Shown in pieces: positions 17,389-26,675 of a stretch of DNA of 26,675 bases (position 1 is its first letter; each line of letters opens with the position of its first letter). Below the pieces are notes generated by a model that saw only the letters and a list, made by a program, of their open reading frames with translations, ran no database searches and was not told the DNA's origin. Location of the stretch: NCBI GenBank assembly GCA_020650975.1, contig JAIPMN010035957.1, positions 1-26,675 on the forward strand. Reading direction: 5' to 3'. The DNA comes from Apostichopus californicus (lineage: Eukaryota > Echinodermata > Holothuroidea > Aspidochirotida > Stichopodidae). The position numbers were made by a program, and so were the translations under genes.

Positions 17389-18475
17389 GCTAAAACTGAG
17401 TACCACCGTTCTCGCATACAGTCCGCCAACACCAGGAAGCTGATTGCCGTGGTTGATGAGATCACAGGAGACAAGAAGTCAACTAGTGCCATCCTACTTA
17501 AGCACAACGATCACCAGCAAATGGCGCAAGATTACTCTGACTTTTTTCTGTGGGAAGATCAGGAAATTACGCGGTACATTCCATGATGTTACAATGACAA
17601 GTTTACCACCGTGTCCACCTAGTCATAGCTTTTCCAACTTCAAGCTAATCACCTGTGACGACGCGACCAAACGTATTTCAGCTATGAACTCGAAATCTTA
17701 AGCGCTCGATCCGATGCCAACTCATCTGGTTAAACGATTCCTACCAGAATTAGTGGATGACCTCGTGAACATTGCCAACACTTCCTTCGAAGCAGGGACT
17801 GTTCCGCGACGTCATACACGCGCTCTTGTAAGACCATTACTGAAAGAGCCCAGACTGGATCGTTATGTTTTATCAAATTATCGTCCCGTTTCCAACCTAT
17901 TATTTTAACATAAATTTGAGAGAACATGTGTTTTAATGAAAAAGCAATTTGTTACAATATTTGCAATATTTTAAGCAATTCCCTCTTCATTCGGAATTTC
18001 AATCTGCATAAGAAATGACATTCTAGTTTCAATGGACAATCATGAAGAGTGTATTTTAGTCCTACTCGATCTTACCGCCGCATTCGATACAATCGACCAC
18101 GATATTTTACTTCAGCGTTTGGGGCATCGGTTTGGCCAAAATGGTATTGCTTTAAAGTGGTTCGATTAATATCTTCGAGGACGTACTCAACGTGTCTGTA
18201 TTGACAATTGTTATTCGGACGATGAACCTTTATTTTGCGGTATACCGCAGGGAAGCGGTCTTGGTCCGATTCTTTTGACCTTGTATACATCCCCACTGGA
18301 AGACATTATTTTAGCCAATGATATTGACTTTATGCTTTTTGCCGATGATACAAAACTGTATTTTTCGTGTAAAAAATCTTTCGGACTGGACATTCATACC
18401 TGAAAAATACATAGATGATTTTCGTGAATGGATGGCAGCAAATCGACTTGTACTCATCGATAGCAAAACAGAAGT
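17389..18475 (+). pseudogene. CR1-type LINE reverse transcriptase remnant
   Basis: Part of a CR1/L2-group LINE polyprotein. The pre-RT linker is at 17389-17576 (RKLIAVVDEITGDKK... DYSDFF). RT follows: LDPMPTHLVKRFLPEL, TVPRRHTRALVRPLLKEPRL with SNYRPVSNL (17714-17908), LVLLDLTAAFDTIDHDILLQ at about 18060-18115 (catalytic Asp), FCGIPQGSGLGPILLTLY, and the box FADDTKLYFS, with FADD at 18338-18349. In-frame stops occur at least near 17574, 17699, 17906, 18168 and 18400. The sequence between 17908 and 18030 is poorly conserved. It ends at about NRLVLIDSKTEV, so thumb and 3' tail are missing. Confidence 0.85.
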
Positions 18476-18587
18476 GTAGTGATTTAGTTTCGTCCACCCT
18501 ACTTCATAATTGAACATTCCGTGACGGCTTTCCAGAGGTCCCTGATTTTCAGGAGCCAGAGTTTTGAAGAAGCGTGGGCACAACCGA

Positions 18588-18770
18588 CGAGCGACGCGAG
18601 CGATATACGTGGCCACCCGTTCGCGTTTTGTGGCGAACGTCCTCTATCGCGACGATTCTCGCATTTTAACATATTTTAAAGACCCTTTCGCAGATCACAA
18701 ATTTTTATGTGTGGATTTTAGCCGAGGAAATTTTATTCCGCCTTTAATTCGACTAAACTTCGAAGAATAC
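18588..18770 (+). pseudogene. Possible LINE endonuclease C-terminal scrap
   Basis: The peptide RATRAIYVATRSRFVANVLY, followed by DPFADHKFLCVDFSRGNF, resembles the end of APE-type LINE endonucleases (R-TRIYVS ... SDH--V--DF). The final catalytic Asp-His pair would be in FADHK. It follows the CR1 remnant by about 110 bp but belongs upstream of RT in an intact element, so it is rearranged or from another copy. Confidence 0.3.
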
Positions 18771-18945
18771 TTCAGCGTTAGAGTTTACACATAGCCTACC
18801 GTTGGTTCAACCAATAACGCTTAAGCGTAGGTCCACGTTGCCTACTTATATAGCCATTTGTATATTATCATAATCTAGATGTAGTGTTAGGATCCGTACT
18901 TCAAAAAGGGGCTGGCGAAAATATTCGCCACCGATTCGTAGAGTA

Positions 18946-19058
18946 TTTACGCGCTACGTCATATACCATTTTATTACTGGAAGGTATTCGATCGCGAAAG
19001 CGTTTACGCGATACATCATATACCATTTTTTAACTGGAAGCTATTCTATCGCGAAAGC
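18946..19058. repeat. 57-bp tandem duplication
   Basis: Two 56-bp copies beginning TTTACGCG[C/A]TAC and ending TATCGCGAAAGC-like (18946-19001 and 19003-19058), with about six differences. The offset is 57 bp, the same as the unrelated repeat at 10310. Confidence 0.85.
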
Positions 19059-19064
19059 CGTATA

Positions 19065-19542
19065 TTTTTTTAGCACCATAGCGCCATCTTAAGTAATCTA
19101 GCCTATAGCCTAGCCTTCGAGCATATACAGAGTCTGGTTGCACCAACACAGGCCGGCCTAGACTATTGATATCCAACGTTAACAACAAGCCAGGATCCAA
19201 ACGGTGAAAGAACATAGTATTTAAATATTTTGAACTTTCGATTATTTTCTTCCTTGAAACATCTAAACTGCTGACCCCGAGGTGATCTTTTCACCCATAT
19301 TCTGGTAGCCTAACGTTGGGCTTACTTTGCACTAACGTTACGATGGTGGTGTAACGTTGGGATACTATTACTTCTGTGTTAGGCTATTTTCGATACTAAC
19401 TTTTGGCAAGAGACCTTATCGGTTTGCCTCATTATTTACCAAACGGGGGATTATTCCACTTCATTATTCAGGCCTATCACATTTATAACATCCTATCGCT
19501 ATTTTCTGGTTGCTTGCGATATACCTAAGACACGTATAGCCA
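19065..19542. other. Upstream region of the SGNH-like ORF
   Basis: No coding motif. The word TAACGTT occurs three times (about 19312-19355). No TATA box or LTR could be supported. Confidence 0.3.
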
Positions 19543-20238
19543 ATGTCTAACATTAGCCGCCCTGTTATAAATTTATTGTTCGTGGCTGACTCTAGAGCAT
19601 ATTCCTTTGATCGGTATAGGACACCACCTAGCTTTCAGCATCATATTGACTTTGTTATTAAGCGTGTAGCCACAGTAGGAGAGTTACTCGCCCTCACACA
19701 ACAGCGTATTCAACAAGTTAACACCAACGACTGGTTGATAGTGTGTCTTGCAGCTAGTATTAAGGACTTATTAACATTCACCTCTAGACAAAGTCGTGTT
19801 ATTACATGCTCATCAGTCTCATCTGATCAACTTTTCGCTAGGCTTACCCATTTTCGTGACACACTTAGGCGGACTCACCCCATTTTTATAGTTTCTTTCG
19901 TCACCATCCCTACGGCCTCGTTTGAAAAATTTCAAACTCACAAGAATTTAGCCACGCCAAGTCTAACTACCGAGCAACTGCACCAATTTCAACGAGACCT
20001 AGACAACAAACTAGACGCTATTAACGCCACGATCCACAACATCAACCAACAGCACCAATCAGGCATCACTACACGTACAGTAAATTGTCATTATATTATT
20101 CGACGCCCCACTAAACGCCGCTATCGTACTGGTAGGATTACGAGACCAACAGTACGCAACACATTTACCAAGCTCTATGATGGTCTACACCGACGGTCGC
20201 CAAACTGTGGGACGCGTCCCACAAAGTGGGACGCCTGA
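19543..20238 (+). CDS. SGNH/GDSL hydrolase-like protein, probably transposon-encoded
   Basis: An intact 231-codon frame with ATG at 19543 in a good context (GCCAATGT). SGNH blocks are recognisable though degenerate. Block I is LLFVADSRAYSF near residues 11-22, with the putative nucleophile Ser in ADS. A central DWLIVCLAASIKDL stands where G-N-DL is usual. Block V is YDGLH at about residues 211-215, with the Asp and His of the catalytic pair. Such domains occur as accessory ORFs in some retrotransposons (for example Ngaro/DIRS-like and CR1 elements), from family knowledge. No RT or tyrosine recombinase is adjacent. After YDGLHRRSP the protein ends in sequence formed by a palindromic repeat, so the natural C-terminus may be lost. 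Alternatively it is a host gene. Confidence 0.5.
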   Translation: MSNISRPVINLLFVADSRAYSFDRYRTPPSFQHHIDFVIKRVATVGELLALTQQRIQQVNTNDWLIVCLAASIKDLLTFTSRQSRVITCSSVSSDQLFARLTHFRDTLRRTHPIFIVSFVTIPTASFEKFQTHKNLATPSLTTEQLHQFQRDLDNKLDAINATIHNINQQHQSGITTRTVNCHYIIRRPTKRRYRTGRITRPTVRNTFTKLYDGLHRRSPNCGTRPTKWDA

Positions 20239-20256
20239 AAATTTGGATGGGACGCC
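20207..20256. repeat. Palindrome and TGGGACGC repeats at ORF end
   Basis: GTGGGACGCGTCCCAC (20207-20222) is a perfect 16-bp palindrome. TGGGACGC then recurs at 20227 and about 20248. The palindrome supplies the last codons and the stop region of the SGNH-like frame. Confidence 0.85.
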
Positions 20257-20262
20257 TAGCTT

Positions 20263-20310
20263 TTTGAGAGAAAAAAAGAAAAAAAAAATGAAAATAAAAA
20301 AATGCTGAGA
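20263..20310 (+). other. A-rich tract after SGNH-like ORF
   Basis: About 48 bp of mostly A (GAGAGAAAAAAAG and onward). It could be the remains of a retroposed poly(A) tail, which would place the SGNH-like frame inside a retrocopy. Confidence 0.35.
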
Positions 20311-20435
20311 CACGATAAATTTTTTTAACAACTACACACCATTTTCATTGCAGATTGCTGTAATTTTTGTAACATATGGCACACATATATGATGTTGTGC
20401 GAAGTAAAGATGTGGTATGCAAGTATTGCTCGTTT

Positions 20436-20480
20436 GTCAACACGTGAACAACGTTATTTGTCGGAATCAGCGTTCCATGT
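20436..20480 (+). repeat. Repeat R1, diverged copy 3
   Basis: GTCAACACGTGAACAACG followed by CGGAATC resembles the first ~45 bp of R1 at about 70% by eye. It starts at the same GTCAAC as the other two copies. Confidence 0.35.
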
Positions 20481-20699
20481 GTTATACAAGTAAACAAACT
20501 ATGAACACGCTGTCTTCCGAAGATATTTCTTCAGAGTTGACAGTTTCTTTGCAGACATGCCTGGCGCCTGCGTTGATGAATTTGTTATACCACGGTATAT
20601 GTATAGCCTATAATCAAGACAATCTTCTCAAAGTGTCCTCGACCCGGATGATAGAGGTGAGTTGTCTTTTTCTCTGCGAGCTCGATTAGCAAAGTTTTG

Positions 20700-22240
20700 G
20701 GAGATCATTCATTGTTCACTCTCTAACTATTACATGCCTAGCCGCCCATTATATGGAGTTAGCTCATTACCGGCCGTGCGATAGTGCACGTTATTGTACT
20801 AGGGCTAGCCAGTGTGTTATTTGGCAAAGTACTACAAATGGGTAGAATAGCTGTACACGCTTCTGACGTAGTGATCCTACTGTTGCTATTTGGTTGGTGT
20901 GCTGATGGCACATATCGGGTGGTGGGACTACGGTTAGGATCTCACTATGTTCAAATTCCCTCTATATGGATTATCTCTCCGCTGAGCATCCAAAGGGCCC
21001 GCATTAGCCGGTATCGCATCGCAATTAGCGCTACGATTGAGCGTATTACTGCGACACACTTTGTTTTTTGGATCGCAAATTTGCGATACAAGTGTGTGAA
21101 GATTAGGTCGATTTTTCCTTACTATCCGCCAAGCATCTGATCGGTGGAAATTAATTTGCACACTCAGACCAAGATATATTGACGTTGAAATAATTATGGT
21201 AAACCAATGTACGATATTTTGTCCATGAAGAGGTCAAAACAATATCAGCGATTAACCTGAAAATCGCACAAATCCCAGCACAATGCATGCAACTTTTATA
21301 CTGTGGGTAATGGCTATCTAATAACAGCCGCCCGTACGTCGGCCCGCGCCATCGTGAAATGCAATGATTTTATAAACAGAGATCAAATCACCCCAGACGA
21401 GCCACTGTTCCTGAAATTGACAGATTTCAGGAAAAACATTTGCAGCTTCCTAACCATATAGTTTGGTTATCTGTACTATCGATAAATATCGATTTATCAT
21501 AGTTTCAAAAATGTTTCCAAAAAGTTTCAAATTCCCCAGCCAGCTCGCTTTCTGTAACAGCAGTGAAGTTGCCCTAGCAACCGGAGCTGGAATCCACACA
21601 CACACAAACTTTCAGTTCATCGTTAGGCTGTTAGCCAATCATAGATCACGACGGGTCAAGCAGTAAAGCCATGGCATGGAGTTCGTAATTAATCCAAAAA
21701 ATATGTACAGAATTGTACACGCGTGCGCGGTGATCAATTGAGTTGTCTTGTGTGTATAGCGGCCCACGGGCGGGCCATGTAACTTTGTAGTAAAATTCAA
21801 GTGCCACAAAAATAGTCAGTGTGGGTGAAACATAACGTCCACATATGCGGCGCTGTTTTGCTGCGTGCATGCCTGCGTTGATATATCGAGAATTACTTAC
21901 AAATTAATAGGGTTTTTTCATCTTTCAAAACTGCTATACAAAAATTGTAAATTGCTCTACAATTGCAAATTTGATGAGCAGTTTTGCTATGCAAAACGAA
22001 ATCCCCAAGGCATGCCCTGAGCATGAGTGGTGGTGCAGTTGATAGTGGATGGCATGTTACACGGGCAAGGCATGTAATTCCCGAGACAACTCAAGCGCAC
22101 CTCTGCCTGAAAGCATCATCAATTTCGATGGATAACCAGATGGAGTACCACATGTATACATCGTAATAATGCTATGTGCAACATTACGTCCCTTAATTGT
22201 ACGAACCAACAATGTGAACGGCGAATCTTTGTTTTTATGT
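20700..22240. other. No gene recognised; palindromes present
   Basis: About 1.5 kb without a recognisable gene. The perfect palindrome ATCGCAAATTTGCGAT is at 21072-21087. A fold-back with 10-bp arms is at 21926-21986. An open frame at 20784-21140 has no family I recognise. Confidence 0.4.
21926..21986. repeat. AT-rich fold-back
   Basis: CAAAACTGCT (21926-21935) and its exact reverse complement AGCAGTTTTG (21977-21986) enclose 41 bp that are themselves partly self-complementary (AATTG/CAATT words). A further hairpin, GTTTTGC-TAT-GCAAAAC, follows at 21981-21997. Confidence 0.7.
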
Positions 22241-22297
22241 TACAGATATCGTGGATACTACCGATTGCATTGACTGAACACGGCAACCCGTGGAAAG

Positions 22298-24033
22298 ATG
22301 GTCCGTCAGTATAAGGAAGAATACCTAAAGTTTGGGATTGTTCCAATCGGAAACCAACCGAAGTGTCTGTTTTGTAACTGGATGGGATCGAACGAGAGTA
22401 TGAAACCGAACCTGTTGAAACGGCATTTCAAAAACCATCCCGAATATCACAACAAGCCACTCGAATTTTTCCAGAGAAAGAAGGAAGAATATGAGGCTGA
22501 AAAGAGACAAGCAAAAAAGTTTTACACCACGCCGACGAATTCGTTGAAAGCAAGTTTCGTTGCTGCAGAATTCATTGCAAAAGCCAAAAAGCCATATTCT
22601 ATCAGCCAGGAGTTGGTTTTGCCGTGTACCAAAGCCATAGTGAAGGAAATGCTTGGGGAGCAAGCTGCGGCCAAGGTTGCCACGGTGGCACTTTCTGCCA
22701 ATACGGTAAGAAGAAGAGTGATGGACTTGGGAGAGGACATTGAGAAACAACTGAAAGATGAAGTGCTTGCCAGTCCTATGTTTGCCATACAGATCGACGA
22801 GAGCACAGATGTTTCAAATAAGGCGATTTTGCTAGCCTTCATTCGTTACAGGGGAGAAGAAAATATGGTTGAAGACATGTTGACATGTGAAGAGCTCACT
22901 GGGAGAACAACAGCACAAGATATTTTTAGTAAAATTGACGAGTACATCACAGGCAAGGGGTTTGTATGGGTGAATTGCGTCGGTGTTTGTACGGATGGAG
23001 CAGCGGCTATGACGGGGCGCCACAGTGGTGTTGTTCAGTTGATCAAACGAGTTGCACCAGAAGCAGCGGCGACCCATTGTTTCCTCCACAGAGAAAACTT
23101 GGCGGCTAAAGACCTTTCGAACGAACTCGCGAACGTCATGGACATAACAGTGAAAGTTATAAATTTATTACGCAAGAACGCCTTGAGTAGCCGATTATTC
23201 GCCAACCTTTGTAACGAAAATGAGGCGGAACATACGATGTTACTCTATTTCGCTGCGGTAAGATGGCTGTATTCCAACTTCGTGAAGAAGTTCACACGTT
23301 TCTCCATGAGAACAACTCTGATCTGGCCGAACACTTTGAGAGAAATTCCTCATTGACACTCGCTTACATGACGGACATTTTTGGCATCTTAAACGAGTTG
23401 AATACGTCATTTTAAGGCCACGACAAGACAATTTTCAATATGCTTGACAAGGTCACAGCCTTCCAGATGAAGCTGGATATTTGGATACGCCGTGTTCGTG
23501 AAGGGGACATAGATATGTTTGTCATGCTGCGCCAGTTTGTCACTGAAGGAGAAGGGAGGATAGACGTCAACGCAGAGGTCATCATCAGACACTTGTCAAA
23601 TCTTCGTCAGCGGTTTGAGAATTATTTTCCTCCAGGAGACGACATAAGACGTGAATTCAATTGGGTCAGAGATCCCTATGTCGTGGATGTGATGGATGTA
23701 GACTTGAATCCCGCCAATCACGAGAAGCTAATAGACCTGGCCAATGACGGCATGTTGAGAAACTATTTTCAAAGAAACGGTGGAGCCAAATTCTGGATCC
23801 ATGTGAAGGACGAGTATGGAGAACTATCTGATATGGCATTGAAGGTTCTCCTGCCATTCACGACGACCTATATGTGTGAATCTGGCTTCTCCGCAGTAGC
23901 GTACCTGAAAAACAAACACCGCAACCGCTTACAAACTGATGCACTGAGGGCCAATCTACGAGTCGCACTTTCACCTCAAAGGGCAAGGATAAATGAGATA
24001 GTCAGAAGGGCTCAAGCTCATCCCTCTCATTGA
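22298..24033 (+). pseudogene. hAT-superfamily transposase (BED zinc finger, ZBED5/SCAND3-like)
   Basis: A cut-and-paste transposase, near full length. The N-terminal BED-type finger has C23, C26, H43 and H47 (the last spacing is one residue short of the usual HX4H). The RNase H-like core has FAIQIDESTD (catalytic D167), VCTDGAAAMTG (D233) and the CxxH-like HCFLHRENLAA. The frame breaks at about 23269: after VRWL a block of about 8 residues (usually SRG-VL-R) is missing, about 25 nt, and the sequence resumes one frame over as VFQLREEVHTFL. A TAA at 23413-23415 follows NTSF. The rest is open to 24033 and ends with the hAT dimerisation motif (LPFTTTYMCESGFSAVAYLK). A splice-acceptor-like TTTTTATGTTACAG ends at 22245, so an upstream intron is possible. 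No terminal inverted repeats were found. Confidence 0.9.
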
Positions 24034-24548
24034 GGCTGTTCGAGACTGCCGTATTTTGTAACATTGACGCTTCCATTTCGATTGTTTCTATTTGGTCCTG
24101 AAACTAGTTTGTGGATGTTTCGGATAAGTGAGGGAGAGTAACCATGTAATTTTAATTATTATCTATTCAGAGACTTTCAAAGTAATCGGAGAGGGGAAAT
24201 GTTTGTAAATTTACATGGATTATGACAACGTAATATTTTTTTTCATAATCATTGTTATTTCAAATTGTTTTTTCTTCATCGAAACTTCTATTGTATCCTC
24301 GAAAGATGTATTTATTTAGAGAAAACATGATTGGCTGCTGATTTGCTTGGCTTCCAAATATTAAGAGAACATGTACCTCTCAGTGTTCAGTCGTGTCAAT
24401 GAAAAAACTGATTATTATGTTGAGTTGCCAGAGTGGAAAGAGAGCTGTGAAACAATATAAAGTTCAGACACCTTGTATTCGGTCGTGGGATTTCCTTTTC
24501 CATTGTCAACGTAGCCGTTCACCCTCCCACTGATAAGTTATTGAAGTA
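24034..24548. other. hAT 3' flank, no gene
   Basis: AT-rich sequence with no recognisable terminal inverted repeat or coding motif. Confidence 0.35.
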
Positions 24549-24764
24549 TTGAACATAATATATACACCGCGCGAATTGATCGGCAACCCAGACCGTTGGG
24601 AGGACATTGCCAAGTTGCCCACACCTGACGCAAATAATTTGCCACAACCGTACGTGAAGAAGTTGGAGAGTTCTTCGGATGATCTTTGTGGTACAGCGTA
24701 TCACTTACCGTCCAAGAAAATGAAAAGGAAGACGCCCCCTAGACCCGAGTGGAAATTTTTTTAA
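24549..24764 (+). CDS. Small ORF, possibly Polinton-associated
   Basis: A 71-codon frame (IIYTPRELIGNPDRWEDIAK ... NNLPQPYVKKLESSSDD, ending KRKTPPRPEWKFF). The leading segment resembles small accessory proteins that sit just before the integrase in some Polinton-like elements; this is from memory and weak. It ends with a basic Lys/Pro-rich tail. It lies 158 bp upstream of an integrase start on the same strand, which supports the reading. Confidence 0.3.
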   Translation: MNIIYTPRELIGNPDRWEDIAKLPTPDANNLPQPYVKKLESSSDDLCGTAYHLPSKKMKRKTPPRPEWKFF

Positions 24765-24922
24765 ATGACATGTGCAGATAACTACACATTCACTTCCACG
24801 AATAACTCCCTACGACATGAATAGCTGTTGGCCAGTGAACAGTCTAAAGGTACTTTTGAATTTACGACACATTGTTTTTCTCTTCGCTTGTTGTGGTGGC
24901 AAGGTACATCTCGATAACCCGG

Positions 24923-25099
24923 ATGGAAGATTATTTGGCAGATGTATGTTACACGCCATCACATCCCTCTGCATTCGGAGGTGTACAAGCCGTCCATCGA
25001 GCCGTCAAAGAGGATAACAAACGAATCAGCCGTCGTGAGATTCGAAATTGGTTGAGGGGAAGAGAGACCTACACTTGACAAACCTCTGAGACGACGGTG
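24923..25099 (+). pseudogene. Polinton-type integrase N-terminus (F54H12.2-like), broken
   Basis: ATG at 24923 begins MEDYLADVCYTPSHPSAFGG, then VQAVHRAVKEDNKRISRREI and NWLRGRETYT. This is the N-terminal zinc-free helical region that precedes the RNase H-like core in F54H12.2-like transposon integrases. The conserved continuation (T-L-H-KP-RRRF) is visible out of frame at about 25075-25098 as KPLRRR, after the loss of about two bases that creates TGA 25076-25078. The catalytic core is missing, because X-like copy D starts at 25100. Confidence 0.55.
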
Positions 25100-25440
25100 C
25101 TTTTTACGTGACCCGCCATGCGGGATACAAAACGTCACGGCCAAACGGCACTACCGAACCATCCCATTACAAACAAAACTCAGGTCAAGCGAGCCAAAAA
25201 AGGACATACGCCCACCGACCTGCAGAGACAACGCCCAACCACCCACTGAATCATTAAAAAAACTACAAAATGACGACCAGCACGCAGCGAAACAAAACAC
25301 CCCTCCCCAGCACACCACCGTCCAAAAAAGGCATCCCCAGATAAACGGCTAAAATCGCCTTCAACCTGAAAGCCAATGTCAGACTTCACCGCCTCCAGGA
25401 CTGCCTGCCAACTGGCAAATTTCCCCCCCAAAAAACATCA
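25100..25440 (-). mobile_element. Retroposon X-like element, copy D (divergent)
   Basis: Plus-strand CTTTTTACGTG at 25100 equals the family terminus. The adjoining sense sequence TTTGGCCGTGACGTTTT resembles TTTGGTCCGTGTCCGTTTT of copies A-C, with an 18-base insertion before the terminus. The rest is CA-rich on the plus strand, like other copies, but not clearly homologous. A sense frame at 25180-25431 (GKFASWQAVLEAVKSDIGFQ...) is unrecognised. The 5' end and target duplication could not be found. Confidence 0.4.
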
Positions 25441-25614
25441 CATCTATTATTCCTCCAAACAAGTTTTTTCACAACAGAACAAACACAAATAATACGCTGC
25501 AACACAACAAACTGGAGGATCTAACCCATATAGTACTACGAATTCCATATTCCCAGGATACCGAGTCTGCATCATCTAAATTACAGATCGATGACCGGTC
25601 TTTAAACAAGTCCA

Positions 25615-26446
25615 TCAGAGCCCGTACGTATTTTTTTGGCCTTCTTTGAATTCACTTTTGATTCGAATACATAGCACATATGCTTGAAAATGGTGATCGT
25701 CTCCTTCATACTTGAAGACTCGACAAGGAGTCCGAAACTTCAAACAAAGTGCGAACTGTCTCGTCTGTTTCTCAACGTGAAGACGAGCCAGCATATGTGC
25801 CACTTGATGCTGAGCACATGTGTAGGAGGGGGAAGCTGATTGACGATTATATCCCAGCACTTCCGTAGGTACGGCGGGCAGTTTTCCTTATTGAATCCGT
25901 TAAGCACCCCGTTCAACATGACCAAAGAGCTGTCTATTTCGACGCGTCTGGGAAGTTTTCGCTAAGCGGATCATGAAACCAAGTTAATGCCGTCCAAAAT
26001 CTTGCTTGTGAAATATGTAACCTCAGATGCGTGGTGGTCGTTGGAAAGCATTTCAGCGACTGGTACAGCTGCACGATCTTCAACTGGTGATTCAAGCACC
26101 AGAGCATAATAGTATACAGGTTTTTTGCTGCCTTGGATTTCCTGTACAATAGAACCAGTAGCATCGAGGTGAAGAACTCTGTGACGCAAGAAATGATACA
26201 GGAGCAAGTTGATCTTGACTGAACAACGTAACCTTAAATGGCTTACAGGAATACTTTTATTTGAATCCGCTGTGTAGTTTCATTGGGTTGACGTGTCATA
26301 TGAAACGTGTATCTACAGCAACCAGCAAACTTACATTTCGCGACTGCTTTCCAGTAAGGAGTGCCTCCTTTTTGGCTGTTACGTTTCCGGCAGTACTGAT
26401 GTTGAAAAGATAGAACGCACGTTGTTTCGTATTTCAAATTTGGCAA
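25615..26446 (-). pseudogene. DDE-transposase-like fragment
   Basis: Pieces of one protein in several frames on the minus strand. From 26446: a Cys-containing start (GTPYWKAVAKCKFAGCCRYT). After a gap of perhaps 100 residues comes FLRHRVLHLDATGSIVQEIQ with a putative catalytic Asp, then KKPVYYYALVLESP and PVAEMLSNDHH (about 26070-26205). The downstream frame gives VEIDSSLVMLNGVLNGFNKE (about 25880-25950), with a second Asp, and YLRKCWDI. This D-ATG-V...YYYALV...AEM-S layout is one I associate with an uncharacterised metazoan DNA-transposon protein family; the superfamily is uncertain. Stops and frame changes make it a pseudogene. Confidence 0.5.
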
Positions 26447-26675
26447 ACAGATCTAACCTTTCTTCAACTTTCTGTCTCTTTCGGTCGTTCTCCACTTTGC
26501 TTCTTTGCTTGTTTTGTGGCTGGTCATTTCCTCTTAACATTCGCTCCACGTACTGTCGTCGTTATTATCAACAAGAGCATCAATGACGCAGTATCTCAAT
26601 ACTGGAAGTTTTAATTTCGAATCCTAATTTCAAATCTTTGCTCTGTCTCTGCAATTATCAATATCAATCATGGTA
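26447..26675. other. Decayed sequence upstream of DDE fragment
   Basis: The minus strand holds Lys/Arg/Glu-rich words (NDRKRQKVEERLD) that might be the N-terminus of the DDE protein, but no continuous frame. Nothing firmer is seen. Confidence 0.25.

Noticed and set aside
20784..21140. 118-codon open frame
   Set aside because: Composition and codons give no family or domain signal, and it spans a palindrome; likely open by chance.
22000..24540. Terminal inverted repeats of the hAT element
   Set aside because: CAG-starting words on both sides were compared by eye; none formed a convincing inverted pair with an 8-bp duplication.
1..26675. Bacterial or phage-type system, CRISPR array, rRNA
   Set aside because: No direct-repeat/spacer array, no operon-like gene packing and no rRNA motif; all readable coding sequence is eukaryotic mobile-element or host-domain type.

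Overview
This window looks like a metazoan, probably marine-invertebrate, intergenic or intronic stretch packed with old mobile elements. The evidence is eukaryotic: spaced splice-like signals, AATAAA poly(A) signals, and decayed Ty3/Gypsy, LINE, hAT and Polinton-type coding pieces. There is no operon structure, Shine-Dalgarno pattern or CRISPR. The mix of families and the frequent TAGGCCTA-like words suggest an invertebrate deuterostome (echinoderm-like), but that is a guess.

Layout. 1-1266: a broken Gypsy element (zinc knuckle, protease, integrase/pol tail) interrupted by a 135-bp repeat (R1). 1497-2371: polypurine tract, an 845-bp LTR (TG...CA, poly(A) signal) and a tRNA-Leu-like primer site. 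2372-3513: leader with a 22-bp tandem repeat and a decayed gag start. 3514-4360: GC-rich inverted repeat and a diverged ~270-bp tandem. 4361-5093: retroposon 'X' copy A with a perfect 10-bp target duplication. 5497-5659: a possible first exon of a host-type gene. 6513-6970: a second LTR candidate. 7332-9707 (-): an L1/Tx1-type LINE. 10677-11622: a BEN-domain-like coding stretch with a poly(A) signal. 12455-16262: a second Gypsy element (leader, gag, protease, RT, RNase H; no integrase) carrying nested X copies B and C. 16316-17345: a HECT E3 ligase remnant. 17389-18475: a CR1-type LINE. 18588-18770: a possible endonuclease scrap. 19543-20238: an open SGNH-hydrolase-like ORF. 22298-24033: a nearly complete hAT transposase with one small deletion and one stop. 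24549-25100: Polinton-type small ORF and integrase start, broken at X-like copy D (25100-about 25440). 25615-26446 (-): a DDE-transposase-like fragment.

Most of the coding material is pseudogenic. The least familiar signal is family X. Copies of very different length (733, 1024 and 54 bp) end at the same terminus, read CACGTAAAAAG on the element's sense strand. The copies whose flanks can be compared lie between direct repeats. That is the pattern of target-primed reverse transcription by a 5'-truncating retroposon. The longer copies carry a conserved reading frame that I cannot assign to a known protein. All family assignments come from motif recognition in the translated sequence; no database search was possible.
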